This document shows positions 11,002 to 19,350 of a stretch of 25,733 bases of DNA, piece by piece (position 1 is the stretch's first letter; each line of letters opens with the position of its first letter). This DNA is from a virus. Both the position numbers and the translations under genes were made by a program. The stretch is taken from IMG/VR virus record IMGVR_UViG_3300032242_001077, positions 1 to 25,733 of that record; one strand, written 5' to 3'. The notes under the pieces were generated by a model. It made no database searches, had not been told where the DNA came from, and saw nothing but the letters and a program-made list of their open reading frames with translations.

Positions 11002-12627
11002 TTGCGCATCGACATCGGAGGGGGCCTTATTGTCGATCCCGTCCAGCAGCTCAAGGCTCTGGACCGGGCTGAGTATGAGGACAGCCTCTACCTGTTTCTT
11101 CGGGAGGCGTGGAAGTATATCGATGCCTCCCCGTGGAAGGATGGATGGCCAATCGAGGCTGTGGCCGAACATCTTCAGGCCGTCGCAGACGGCGATATCA
11201 AGCGCCTTATCATCAACATCCCGCCGCGCTGTGGAAAGAGCACTATCACCTCCGTGGCCTTCCCGGCGTGGGTCTGGGCCCAGCCCTACAACAGCGCCAC
11301 CTCCGGGCCGGGTGTTCAGTTCCTGCATGCCTCCTACGCCCAGCAGCTCACCCTGCGGGACAGCGTCAAGTGCCGCCGCCTGATCGAGAGCCCATGGTAT
11401 CAGGAGATGTGGGGCGACCGTTACCAGCTCAGCAGCGACCAGAGCACCAAGAGCCGCTTCTCCAATGACCACAGCGGCGAACGCCTGATCACCTCGGTCG
11501 GCGCGGCGGTGACCGGCGAAGGCGGATCCATCATCGTGGTGGACGACCCCAACGCGGCCTCGGAGGCCTTCTCGGAGGCGACTATCCAGTCCACCATCGA
11601 CTGGTGGGACAACGCCATGTCCACCCGCCTGAACGACCCCAAGACCGGCGCCTACGTGATCATCCAGCAGCGCCTCGCCGAAGACGACCTGACTGGCCAC
11701 ATTCTTGAGGGCAACACCGGCGACTGGACGCACCTGTGCCTGCCCATGCGCTATGAGGCCGCCCGGTCCCTGCCGACCAAGATTGGCTGGAAGGATCCGC
11801 GCGCCGTCGAGGGTGAGCTGATGTGGCCGGATCGGTTTGGGGATCAGGAAGTCACGGTGCTGGAAAAGCAGCTTGGCCCGTTCCAAGCCGCCGGGCAGCT
11901 CCAGCAGCGGCCTGAGCCCGCCGGTGGCGGCGTGATCAAGCGGGAATGGTGGCAGCTCTGGGAGCCAGAAACCTTCCCGCCGATGGACTTCATCATCGCC
12001 TCCCTCGACACCGCCTACACCCTGAAGCAGACCAACGACTTCAGCGCCCTCACGGTCTGGGGGGTCTTCTCGACTGACGCTTCGGCCACCGTGGGTCGGT
12101 ATATCGATGCCGAGGGCCGACCGGTCTACATTGACCGGACCTACAACGACAGCGCCCCCAAGGTCATGCTCATGTATGCGTGGCAGAAGCGGCTGGAGCT
12201 GCATGAGCTGGTCGAGGAGGTCGCCAAGACCTGCAAGCGCCTGAAGGTCGATGTGCTGCTGATCGAGAACAAGGCCGCCGGTCACTCGGTGTCGCAGGAG
12301 CTGCGCCGCCTCTACAGCCACGAGCGGTTCTCGGTTCTGCTGCACGACCCCAAGAGCATCGACAAGCTGTCCCGCCTCTACTCCGTTCAGCATTTGTTCT
12401 CAGAGGGCATGGTTTACGCTCCCGACCGGGCTTGGGCGGAAATGACCATCACGCAAGTAGGGCAATTCCCTAAGGGCAAGCACGATGATATCGTGGACAC
12501 CGTCTCACAGGCGCTGCGGCATCTTCGGGACCTTGGGCTCCTGACCCGCAGCGATGAGCGGAGCCACGAGCTGGAGAGCATGAAGACCTACCCCGGCGGC
12601 AAGGATCAGCCGCTCTACCCAGCCTGA
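11002..12627 (+). CDS. Terminase large subunit (TerL), 541 aa
   Basis: This is the ATP-driven DNA packaging motor and headful nuclease. The N-terminal ATPase carries a Walker A-like IPPRCGKST (residues 73-81) and a Walker B SIIVVDDPN (about 176-184). A coupling motif is not obvious. The C-terminal RNase H-like nuclease has ASLDTAYTLKQTNDFSALTVWG (Asp336), VDVLLIENKAAG (Glu422) and KHDDIVDTVSQAL (Asp495/Asp496). These are the expected acidic metal ligands. Length is normal. The start is a TTG at 11002 with GGAGGAG upstream, 3 bases after the TerS stop. The Cys in Walker A, where many relatives have His or Gly, is a minor variation. Confidence 0.93.
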   Translation: MRIDIGGGLIVDPVQQLKALDRAEYEDSLYLFLREAWKYIDASPWKDGWPIEAVAEHLQAVADGDIKRLIINIPPRCGKSTITSVAFPAWVWAQPYNSATSGPGVQFLHASYAQQLTLRDSVKCRRLIESPWYQEMWGDRYQLSSDQSTKSRFSNDHSGERLITSVGAAVTGEGGSIIVVDDPNAASEAFSEATIQSTIDWWDNAMSTRLNDPKTGAYVIIQQRLAEDDLTGHILEGNTGDWTHLCLPMRYEAARSLPTKIGWKDPRAVEGELMWPDRFGDQEVTVLEKQLGPFQAAGQLQQRPEPAGGGVIKREWWQLWEPETFPPMDFIIASLDTAYTLKQTNDFSALTVWGVFSTDASATVGRYIDAEGRPVYIDRTYNDSAPKVMLMYAWQKRLELHELVEEVAKTCKRLKVDVLLIENKAAGHSVSQELRRLYSHERFSVLLHDPKSIDKLSRLYSVQHLFSEGMVYAPDRAWAEMTITQVGQFPKGKHDDIVDTVSQALRHLRDLGLLTRSDERSHELESMKTYPGGKDQPLYPA

Positions 12628-12634
12628 GGACGCC

Positions 12635-12862
12635 ATGATAACCCCCATGCACATCACGCCGGTCCGGGCCTCTGCCACGGTCACCATGCTGAAATTCGGC
12701 TCTGAGCCGACATGGGAGGTCAACGTCTGGGGTGAGGAGCCGCATGACAGCAGGCGGACCTACACCATCAAGGCGAAAACTGATAATGATGCCGCGTTTG
12801 AGGGTATCCGTCAGTTCTGCGAAGAGATGGAAGCTCTGGATAGCGCACCGAAGGACGACTGA
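12635..12862 (+). CDS. Hypothetical protein, 75 aa, between TerL and portal
   Basis: I do not recognise the family. The protein is beta-rich at the start (HITPVRASATVTMLKFGSEPTWEVNVWGE) and helical at the end (AAFEGIRQFCEEMEALD). GAGG lies upstream of the ATG at 12635; an ATG at 12647 is an alternative start. Its place between packaging and portal genes suggests a head-related accessory, without direct evidence. Confidence 0.65.
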   Translation: MITPMHITPVRASATVTMLKFGSEPTWEVNVWGEEPHDSRRTYTIKAKTDNDAAFEGIRQFCEEMEALDSAPKDD

Positions 12863-12863
12863 C

Positions 12864-15155
12864 ATGGCCATGACCCCGGGCTTGAGCCCCTCTATCCGGC
12901 AGTCTGGACTGGGCGGCGCCGAGTTGGCCAACGATGACGACGTTCAGGTCATCGTGGATGACGGCGAGCCGGGTGATGCCGAGGTCAAGGACGAGAAGGG
13001 AAACGTCATCCAGATCGAGCATGATGACGGCTCGATCACGATTTCCCTTGATGGCTCTCCGGTGGTTCCGGCCAAGAACAAGGGTGATCGCGGCTGGTTC
13101 GACAATCTGGTCGATGACATCCCGGACGGTGAGCTGAACCGGATCTCATCCGATCTGCTGCGCGGCATCGATGACGACCTCAACAGCCGCAAGGAATGGA
13201 TCGAGGACCGCACGGCGGGCGTCAAGCTGCTGGGGCTGAAGATCGAGATCCCCGGGCTCGGGGGCGGGTCTGACAGCGCCCCGGTTGAGGGCATGTCCAA
13301 GGTTCGCCACCCCCTGATGCTGGAGGCCGTCCTGCGCTTTCAGGCAAATGCCCGGTCGGAGCTTCTGCCGACCGATGGCCCGTGCAAGATCCGCAACGAT
13401 GACAACGATGCTGATCTGGCCGAAGACCTGCTGGCCTCGGCCTACGAGAAGGACATGAACCACTACCTGACGACCACGGCGTCAGAATACTATCCCGACA
13501 CGGACCGGATGCTGTTCCTGTTGGGCTTCGGCGGGACGCAGTTCAAGAAGGTCTACAAGTGCCCCCTCCGCAACCGCCCCGTCTCCGAGACGGTGGACGC
13601 GGACGACCTGATCGTGAACCAGACCGCCACCGATCTGCAGAACGCCAAGCGGGTCACCCACCGGGTGATGATGCGGCCGTCCACGGTGCGCCGGATGCAG
13701 CTCCTTGACGTCTACCGCGATGTCGAGCTGAGCACGCCGCTGCAGCCGGATCTCGACAGCCTGCAGCGTGAGGAGAAGGCGCAGCAGGGTCTCGACCCCG
13801 GCGGCGGGAACCCAGAAGACCGCGACCGGCAAATCTACGAGTGCTATTGCGAGCTTGACCTCAAGGGGTATGAGCACAAGTGGAAGGGCAAGCTGAGCGG
13901 CCTTGAGGTGCCCTACGTCGTCACGATTGACGTCTCCTCGCGCCAGATCCTGTCCATCGTCCGCAATTTCAACGAGCCCGCCAAGGACCGCCTGCCGGTC
14001 GCCCGCAGGCGCTTCGTCCAATACACCTTCGTGCCGGGCTTCGGCTTCTATGCCATCGGCCTGCTGCACATCCTCGGCAACACCACCAACGCGGTCACGG
14101 CCGCATGGCGGGAGCTGCTGGACAACGGGATGTTCGCCAATTTCCCGGGCTTCCTGATTGCCAAGAGCGGGGCCCGCCAGAACACCAACATCTTCCGGGT
14201 GCCGCCCGGTGGCGGGGCGCAGATCGACACCGGCGGGATGCCCATCAGTCAGGCCGTCATCCCCCTGCCTTACCAGACCGGCGGCATGGCGCCGCTGATG
14301 CAACTGGTCGAGGACATCGCCCAGACCGGCATGCGGATCGGCGGCACGGCTGAAACGCAGGTGGGCGAGGGCAAGGACGAGATGCCGGTCGGGTCAACGC
14401 TGGCCATGATCGAGCAGGCTACCAAGGTCATGAACAGCGTCCACAAGCGGCTGTGCGCGGCGCAGGCGGTGGAGCTGCAGCTCATTGTCGAGTGCTTCAA
14501 GGAGAACCCTGAGTGCTTCTGGCAGAGCGATGACATGCCATCCAAGACCCCGTGGGATCAGGACACGTTCATGCGCGCCGTGAACAACGTCAATCTGGTG
14601 CCGCAGGCGGACCCCAATACGGCCAGCCATGGCCAGCGGATCATGAAGGTCATGGGCATGAAGCAGTTGCAGGCCCAGAGCCCGCAGCTTTACGACGCCC
14701 GGGCCGTGGACACCGCCGCGCTCAAGACGCTGGGCTGGTCGAACCCCAACGAGTTCCTGACCCAGAAGGCCCCGGATCCGACGCCTGAAATGCTCAAGGG
14801 TCAGGCGGAGGCCAAGGTCGCCCAGCAGGAGGCGGACGCCAAGACGCTGGACAGCCAGACCAAGGCCAAGGAAACCGACGCCAAGATCCAGCAGGGCGCG
14901 TTTGCGCCCAAGCCTGACGGCGGTCTGGCTGGTGGTGCGCCGCAGGGCGACACGCAGGCCGACATGATGACGGCTCAGGCTCGCCTGATCGACGCCCAGA
15001 CCAAGTCCCAAGCCATCGGCGTCAAGCATGCCGAGACGCAGATGGACGACCAGAACCGGGATCTCGACCGTCAGGGCCGCGAACGCGTTCAGATCCTTGA
15101 GATCGCGCGCGACGTCTTGCTCCATGAGCCGCGCCCAGAGGGGAAGAAAGAATGA
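12864..15155 (+). CDS. Portal protein, P22-like, 763 aa
   Basis: This is the dodecameric vertex ring through which DNA enters and leaves the head. The core from residue about 80 has typical portal sequence: WIEDRTAGVKLLGL, then HPLMLEAVLRFQANARSELLP, then YYPDTDRMLFLLGFGGTQFKKVY, then an INxVTAAWRELLDNG-type helix with AIGLLHILGNTTNAVTAAWRELLD. The large size fits P22-type podovirus portals. The C-terminal 110 residues are a Lys/Gln/Ala-rich helical barrel. The N-terminal 60 residues are very acidic (NDDDVQVIVDDGEPGDAEV) and resemble the start of the scaffold at 18469. The ATG at 12864 is chosen because it follows the previous stop by 1 base with AAGGACG upstream. Confidence 0.9.
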   Translation: MAMTPGLSPSIRQSGLGGAELANDDDVQVIVDDGEPGDAEVKDEKGNVIQIEHDDGSITISLDGSPVVPAKNKGDRGWFDNLVDDIPDGELNRISSDLLRGIDDDLNSRKEWIEDRTAGVKLLGLKIEIPGLGGGSDSAPVEGMSKVRHPLMLEAVLRFQANARSELLPTDGPCKIRNDDNDADLAEDLLASAYEKDMNHYLTTTASEYYPDTDRMLFLLGFGGTQFKKVYKCPLRNRPVSETVDADDLIVNQTATDLQNAKRVTHRVMMRPSTVRRMQLLDVYRDVELSTPLQPDLDSLQREEKAQQGLDPGGGNPEDRDRQIYECYCELDLKGYEHKWKGKLSGLEVPYVVTIDVSSRQILSIVRNFNEPAKDRLPVARRRFVQYTFVPGFGFYAIGLLHILGNTTNAVTAAWRELLDNGMFANFPGFLIAKSGARQNTNIFRVPPGGGAQIDTGGMPISQAVIPLPYQTGGMAPLMQLVEDIAQTGMRIGGTAETQVGEGKDEMPVGSTLAMIEQATKVMNSVHKRLCAAQAVELQLIVECFKENPECFWQSDDMPSKTPWDQDTFMRAVNNVNLVPQADPNTASHGQRIMKVMGMKQLQAQSPQLYDARAVDTAALKTLGWSNPNEFLTQKAPDPTPEMLKGQAEAKVAQQEADAKTLDSQTKAKETDAKIQQGAFAPKPDGGLAGGAPQGDTQADMMTAQARLIDAQTKSQAIGVKHAETQMDDQNRDLDRQGRERVQILEIARDVLLHEPRPEGKKE

Positions 15156-16567
15156 TCCAGATCCCGAAGCGCAAGATCGAGCACGCCATTGACGTAGCCA
15201 AGAAGCTGGCCAACTCGGTGTCCCCGGGTTCCGGCGACGTGAAGATCACAAAGCCCGGCCAGCCGGTGCCGATCCATCACGTCCCGGTGCCGGGTTTTGC
15301 CAGTGGCGGGGCAGCCAAGATAAAGACGCTGATTGACCGCCGACCTGCGATGGACGGAAACACTTCTCAAGAGGTGGTCGGGCCAGCGCATGACACCCCC
15401 ACCAAATCCCTTGCTGAGGCTTTTAAGCGCGCCATAGAGCACCATACATCGTTGCCTATTCAGCAAAGGGCGCTCAATAGCAAGGCTATGGCTGATCGGA
15501 TGAGGCCATATCTCGGTGTGGATAACCAATCTGGCAGACCCAAGCCGATCATCACATCCAATCGGAAGCTGGTGAAGGCGGTCAAAGGGTATGAGGCTGG
15601 AGATGGTTATGAAGCAAGCGACCCGCTTTCGCTCCCTGATGGTCGTGGGGTCGATACCGTGGGCGTTCCTTTGTCTCCTGCTACTGAGCATGGCAGTCTG
15701 AAAATTTGTCCGAACAGCGGGTCCTGCAAAGACGTCTGCTTGGGAAAAACGTCAGGAAATTATGGCGCCTCTTACGAGGTCAATTGGCCGCGCATCAACA
15801 GCGCCCGGAAAACCAACGCCATGCTGCATGATCCGGAAGCGTTTGCTGTCCGCCTGCATGACGAAATTGCTCAGGCCAAGATGCAGGCCCAGCTTGACGG
15901 AAACCACCTCGGGGTGAGGTTGAATACGCTTTCGGATCTTCACCCCAGCATTCATGAGCCGATCATCAAGGCCCACCCGGATGTGACGTTCTATGATTAC
16001 ACCAAGATGAAGCATTACCCGGTAGCGCCCAACCATCACTACACCTACTCCTCAACGGGACTGACCCAGCCGGAAGGCATCAATGGGATCAAGAAGGGTG
16101 AGGGGGTCTACAACCCGCATGGGAACTGGCATGTCATGCGGAACCACCTTGAGGGCGGCCGGAACGTGGCCATGGTTTTCAGCCATCAGCATCACCTTCC
16201 CCATGAGGTCCATGACCTTGAGACCGACAAGAGATATCGCGTCGTGGACGGGACGACCCACGATTTCAGGCCTCTGGACCAGCAGCCTCCGGGATCTCCG
16301 GGTGTTATCGTTGGTTTGCAGAACCTGACCAATAAGGGGGTCAAGGACGAGGCCCATAGAGACAGCCATGGGTTTGTGGTAAAATACGACCCGCAGATCC
16401 AAATGGAAGTGAACAAAAGAACCGGTGAGCCGACAAAGACCCCTGTCAAGGGGCCAAGTCCGGGGCGCCATCCGGTAACCGGCAAGGCCCTTTCCGGGCC
16501 CACTATCCCGACAAACAGGACTGTGGTTATCGCACCACAGCCGAGGAGCAGGCCAAATGCCACATAA
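15152..16567 (+). CDS. GP88-domain-like protein, 471 aa, in the head operon, chimeric
   Basis: Role unknown. A central domain resembles the mycobacteriophage gene product 88 (GP88) family: VPLSPATEHGSLKICPNSGSCKDVCLGKTSGNYGA, with C186, C192 and C196. It is followed by helices, a histidine-rich stretch with KMKHYPVAPNHHYTYS, and a C-terminal pattern of NVAMVFSHQHHLP, YRVVDGTTHDFRPLD, PGVIVGLQNLT and HGFVVKYDP. The three cysteines suggest a metal or Fe-S site, which is inference. Residues 1-55 use the GC-rich codons of the neighbours and end in GFASGGAAKIKTL. From about nt 15310 codons become T/A-ending (AGG, ATA, TCT, GAT). This suggests a foreign domain fused to a native phage segment. It is coupled to the portal gene by ATGA. 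Confidence 0.65.
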   Translation: MIQIPKRKIEHAIDVAKKLANSVSPGSGDVKITKPGQPVPIHHVPVPGFASGGAAKIKTLIDRRPAMDGNTSQEVVGPAHDTPTKSLAEAFKRAIEHHTSLPIQQRALNSKAMADRMRPYLGVDNQSGRPKPIITSNRKLVKAVKGYEAGDGYEASDPLSLPDGRGVDTVGVPLSPATEHGSLKICPNSGSCKDVCLGKTSGNYGASYEVNWPRINSARKTNAMLHDPEAFAVRLHDEIAQAKMQAQLDGNHLGVRLNTLSDLHPSIHEPIIKAHPDVTFYDYTKMKHYPVAPNHHYTYSSTGLTQPEGINGIKKGEGVYNPHGNWHVMRNHLEGGRNVAMVFSHQHHLPHEVHDLETDKRYRVVDGTTHDFRPLDQQPPGSPGVIVGLQNLTNKGVKDEAHRDSHGFVVKYDPQIQMEVNKRTGEPTKTPVKGPSPGRHPVTGKALSGPTIPTNRTVVIAPQPRSRPNAT

Positions 16568-16739
16568 CCACCCTCCGAAAGAATACGCTCGTCAGCAGTT
16601 TCACAACATCGACCATTTTGACGCCAAGGATTACGTGCGTCCGGAATGGTATGAGATGCCTCAAGTGGCCCATCACTTCTCTCACGGAGGGGCCGTGGTC
16701 CAGCGCGCCATGGACCTGATCCAGCGCCACAAAAAATAG
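16557..16739 (+). CDS. Small His-rich protein with a Gly-Gly motif, 60 aa
   Basis: I do not recognise a named family. The N-terminal half is rich in His, Asp and aromatic residues (HNHPPKEYARQQFHNIDHFDAKDYVRPEWYEMPQ). The C-terminus FSHGGAVVQRAMDLIQRHKK carries the phenylalanine-x-x-Gly-Gly-x-Val motif seen elsewhere in this block. It overlaps the end of the GP88-like gene by 11 bases. Confidence 0.65.
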   Translation: MPHNHPPKEYARQQFHNIDHFDAKDYVRPEWYEMPQVAHHFSHGGAVVQRAMDLIQRHKK

Positions 16740-16753
16740 TCTACAAACTGGAC
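16736..16753. promoter_or_regulatory. Second copy of an 18-bp motif (ATAGTC-N-ACAAA-N-TGGAC)
   Basis: It matches 3685-3702 at 16 of 18 positions. Both copies lie at intergenic sites just upstream of plus-strand genes. This copy lies in a 72-base gap before the gene at 16812. No clear -35/-10 pair surrounds it. Confidence 0.35.
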
Positions 16754-16811
16754 GATCTCGTGATATTTGTGGAACTCCATCCCCGGGACGCCGGTGATCA
16801 GGGAGACAGCC

Positions 16812-17861
16812 ATGTCCGAGATGTCCGAGAAGGTTCGCCGCGAGCGCCAACAAAAGGCCGAACGCTATTGCCGAACTGACCCCAATCAAAAAGTTGATGC
16901 CTCCGGCTATCGACCGCCGGACGCCCTCAATGCAGATACTCAGACCGGCGCCCGGCCCCACCCGCGAAAGTTCAAGCGCGGCGGCAGCGTGAAGGTCGAG
17001 GGCGAGGGCTCCACCCGCAATGTCGGGCGCATGCCCCGGGCGGCGGGCGGAAAGATCCCCAAGGGCTACTACGACGACAACAAGCCAAACCTGCGTCTTG
17101 TGAAGGTCCACACAGGCCCCAACGGGCATGTGGCCAAGGTCTACAAGGATAAAGACTGGGACGAGCACCGGGTGAAGTATTTCCGCCCGGACGGCACCTA
17201 CCTGTCCAAGGCCGACAGCCACCACAGCGACAAACAGGACGCCCATGACGATGCCTTGTCGGCCGTGGAGCGCGGCACGTTCAAGCGCGGCGGTTCGGTT
17301 CACTCCGACCGTGCCGAGGATCTGGCGCTCATCCGCAAGGAGGTGAAGTCCTCAGCCTTGCGCAAAGGTCGCGACACGGGTGGCGCGGCGAATACACAAA
17401 TGCCCCCTGATCTGAAGGCTCTCTACGACAAACGCGCTCAAACCGCTGGTCACAACAAACGGTCGCGCATTCAAGAGCAGATTGACAAGATGGAAAGCGG
17501 CGCGCCGAAGGACCGCGTGGCCCGCGCCGAGGGCGGCAAGGTCAAGCACACGAAGGGCACCAACATCACGATCAACATCGGCGAAAACAAGCCGCCGGTG
17601 CCTCCGATGATGCCGCCTCCGCACCCCCCAATGATGCCACCTCCGGGCCCGCCTCCGGGCATGCCGGGCGCTCCGCCTCCGGGCGCCGGTGGGCCTCCTC
17701 CCGGCGCGCCGCCTCCCGGTATGGCTGGTCCGCCGCCGATGCCGCGCGCACGGGGTGGCCGCGCCTTCACCGCAACCAAGATGCTGGCCGAGCACGATAC
17801 CGGCTCCGGCGGCGGCAAGGGCCGTCTCGCCAAGATCCGGGCCTACGGCTGTCAGGACTAG
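16812..17861 (+). CDS. Proline-rich protein with four Gly-Gly motifs, 349 aa
   Basis: I do not recognise the full-length family. The N-terminus is basic (EKVRRERQQKAERYC). Gly-Gly motifs occur as FKRGGSVKVEG, FKRGGSVHSDR, RAEGGKVKHTK and RARGGRAFTATK. A middle segment (DWDEHRVKYFRPDGTYLSKADSHHSDKQDAHDDAL) matches a small domain common in phage accessory proteins. From about nt 17590 to 17745 lies a Pro/Met/Gly/Ala tract of PPG-type repeats, like a polyproline-II rod. The end is a short basic helix (KGRLAKIRAYG). GGGAGA precedes the ATG at 16812. An upstream start at 16767 has no such site. It could be a flexible virion or head-assembly linker, which is inference. Confidence 0.7.
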   Translation: MSEMSEKVRRERQQKAERYCRTDPNQKVDASGYRPPDALNADTQTGARPHPRKFKRGGSVKVEGEGSTRNVGRMPRAAGGKIPKGYYDDNKPNLRLVKVHTGPNGHVAKVYKDKDWDEHRVKYFRPDGTYLSKADSHHSDKQDAHDDALSAVERGTFKRGGSVHSDRAEDLALIRKEVKSSALRKGRDTGGAANTQMPPDLKALYDKRAQTAGHNKRSRIQEQIDKMESGAPKDRVARAEGGKVKHTKGTNITINIGENKPPVPPMMPPPHPPMMPPPGPPPGMPGAPPPGAGGPPPGAPPPGMAGPPPMPRARGGRAFTATKMLAEHDTGSGGGKGRLAKIRAYGCQD

Positions 17862-17868
17862 GGAGTGA

Positions 17869-18066
17869 ATGAGAACCTTCAGCGATAGGTTCGAGGAGCA
17901 GCTAGTCAAAATGCTCCTTGAGGAAATTGAAAGGTCATCGGTGGCGCTGGCAAATGGCTCCGCCGCTGACTTTGCAGAATATAAGTTCCAAGCAGGTAGG
18001 GTAAATGGCCTCAGGCTGTGCATCGACTACTGTGAAGAAGCAAGATCAATCATATCGAGAGGTTAA
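17869..18066 (+). CDS. Small helical phage protein, 65 aa
   Basis: Function unknown. RTFSDRFEEQLVKMLLEEIERSSVALANGSAADFAEYKFQAGRVNGLRLCIDYCEEA fits a two-helix hairpin, and the pattern 'LANGSAADxAEYRxxxGxxxGL' recurs in small proteins of podovirus head operons. GGGAG lies upstream of the ATG. It starts 7 bases after the proline-rich gene and ends 3 bases before the co-chaperonin gene. Confidence 0.65.
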   Translation: MRTFSDRFEEQLVKMLLEEIERSSVALANGSAADFAEYKFQAGRVNGLRLCIDYCEEARSIISRG

Positions 18067-18069
18067 TAC

Positions 18070-18462
18070 ATGCCATCCATGACTATGGATCACGAAAAGG
18101 ATCCCAAGTCTGAAATTCTGGATCGGATGGGGGATCTCAGCTCCGTTGAGATCTTCAACAATCAGGTCCTTTGCGCCGTCTACCAGCGACCCGAACGGAC
18201 CAAGAACGGCATCATCCTGACGTCCCAGACCCGGGATGAGGACAAATATCAAGGCAAGGTCGGCCTGATCGTGAAAATGGGTTCCGAGGCCTTCAAGGAC
18301 GCCTCGGACCAATGGTTCAAGGGCGCGACCTTTGACGAAGGTGACTGGGTGGTTTTCCGCCCGTCGGATGGCTGGAGCCTTGAGGTCAACTCAGTTCTCT
18401 GCCGCATTATCGATGACGTGAACGTTCGCGGTCGCGTCCAGCAGCCAGATCAGATTTGGTAG
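18070..18462 (+). CDS. GroES-like co-chaperonin, 130 aa
   Basis: This is a Cpn10-fold co-chaperonin analogous in role to T4 gp31 or host GroES. It would form a lid ring on host GroEL to fold the capsid protein. The pattern VLCAVYQRPERTKNGIILTSQTRDEDKYQGKVGLIVKMGS, with the mobile loop around TKNGIILT, matches phage GroES-like proteins. So do GDWVVFRPSDGWSLEVNSVLCRIIDDVNVRGRV towards the end. A 30-residue polar N-terminal extension precedes the fold. No GroEL gene is in the window, so a host chaperonin must be used. Its place before scaffold and capsid genes fits head assembly. Confidence 0.85.
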   Translation: MPSMTMDHEKDPKSEILDRMGDLSSVEIFNNQVLCAVYQRPERTKNGIILTSQTRDEDKYQGKVGLIVKMGSEAFKDASDQWFKGATFDEGDWVVFRPSDGWSLEVNSVLCRIIDDVNVRGRVQQPDQIW

Positions 18463-18468
18463 GACATC

Positions 18469-19350
18469 ATGAGCAACCGCGAAGACGACATCGAAATCCA
18501 GATTGACGACCCGGCGGGTGCGCCGGAGGTCGTGATCGAGGACGCCCCTAAGGCGAAGCCGGTAGAGGCCGAAGAAGGTATCGAGGCGCTCCGGGCTCAA
18601 TTGGCCCGCGAGAAGGCCGCCCGGGTGGCCGCCGAGGGGCAAGCCGCCGAAGCCACGCGGACGGCCTACAGCGCCCGCGCTGAGGCCCACGACAGCAACC
18701 TGCACCTCGTCTCCAACGCCATCGACACGGTGCGCCAGTCGAACGACATCCTGAAGTCCAGCTATAGCGCGGCCATGGAGGCCGGTGACTATGACCGGGC
18801 GGCGGACATCCAGCAGGAGATGTCGTCCAACAGCGCCAAGCTGATGCGTCTGGAGGAGGGTAAGCAGGCTCTGGAGAGCAACCCGGCGCCGGTGACACCG
18901 CCCACCCTGCACCAAGATCCGGTGGAGGCCGTAGCCCGCTCCCTGACGCCGCGTTCCGGCGAATGGATCCGCAGGCACCCGGAATATGTCACGGACCCGC
19001 GCCTCTACCAGAAAATGCTGAACGCGCACTCCATGGCGGTCGCTGACGGCATCCCCGTGGACAGCGACGACTATTTCGCCGAGGTCGAGCGCGCCCTGCG
19101 GATCACCCGTGACGCTGTTCCGGCCCGGTCGGATGACGCCACCGAAGGCGCGGCCCGGGTCACGCAACATCGCGTGTCTCAGGCCCCGCCGTCCGCCCCC
19201 GTCTCGCGTGACGGCGCCGCGCCCGGCCAGCGACCCAACGTGGTCCGCCTGACCAAGGAGCAGGCCGAAATGGCCGAGATGATGGGCATGAAGCCTGCGG
19301 AGTATGCCAAGCACCTGCAGGACCTCAAGAAAGAAGGAAGGATCCACTGA
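18469..19350 (+). CDS. Scaffold-like head assembly protein, 293 aa
   Basis: This is a likely internal scaffold for procapsid assembly. It has an acidic N-terminus (REDDIEIQIDDPAGAPEVVIEDA), a long coiled-coil region of about residues 40-130 rich in Ala, Glu and Arg, a proline linker, and a C-terminal helical pair (KEQAEMAEMMGMKPAEYAKHLQDLKKEGRI). The last resembles capsid-binding helix-turn-helix ends of scaffolds. It lies between the co-chaperonin gene and the capsid genes, which is the usual place. The next gene begins at its last base. The identification rests on composition and context rather than on a sequence family match. Confidence 0.75.
   Translation: MSNREDDIEIQIDDPAGAPEVVIEDAPKAKPVEAEEGIEALRAQLAREKAARVAAEGQAAEATRTAYSARAEAHDSNLHLVSNAIDTVRQSNDILKSSYSAAMEAGDYDRAADIQQEMSSNSAKLMRLEEGKQALESNPAPVTPPTLHQDPVEAVARSLTPRSGEWIRRHPEYVTDPRLYQKMLNAHSMAVADGIPVDSDDYFAEVERALRITRDAVPARSDDATEGAARVTQHRVSQAPPSAPVSRDGAAPGQRPNVVRLTKEQAEMAEMMGMKPAEYAKHLQDLKKEGRIH

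Noticed and set aside
10369-12393. Long open minus-strand frame of 674 codons
   Set aside because: It lies antisense to the small and large terminase genes, whose motifs are clear. Its protein shows no recognisable domain and has no ribosome site.
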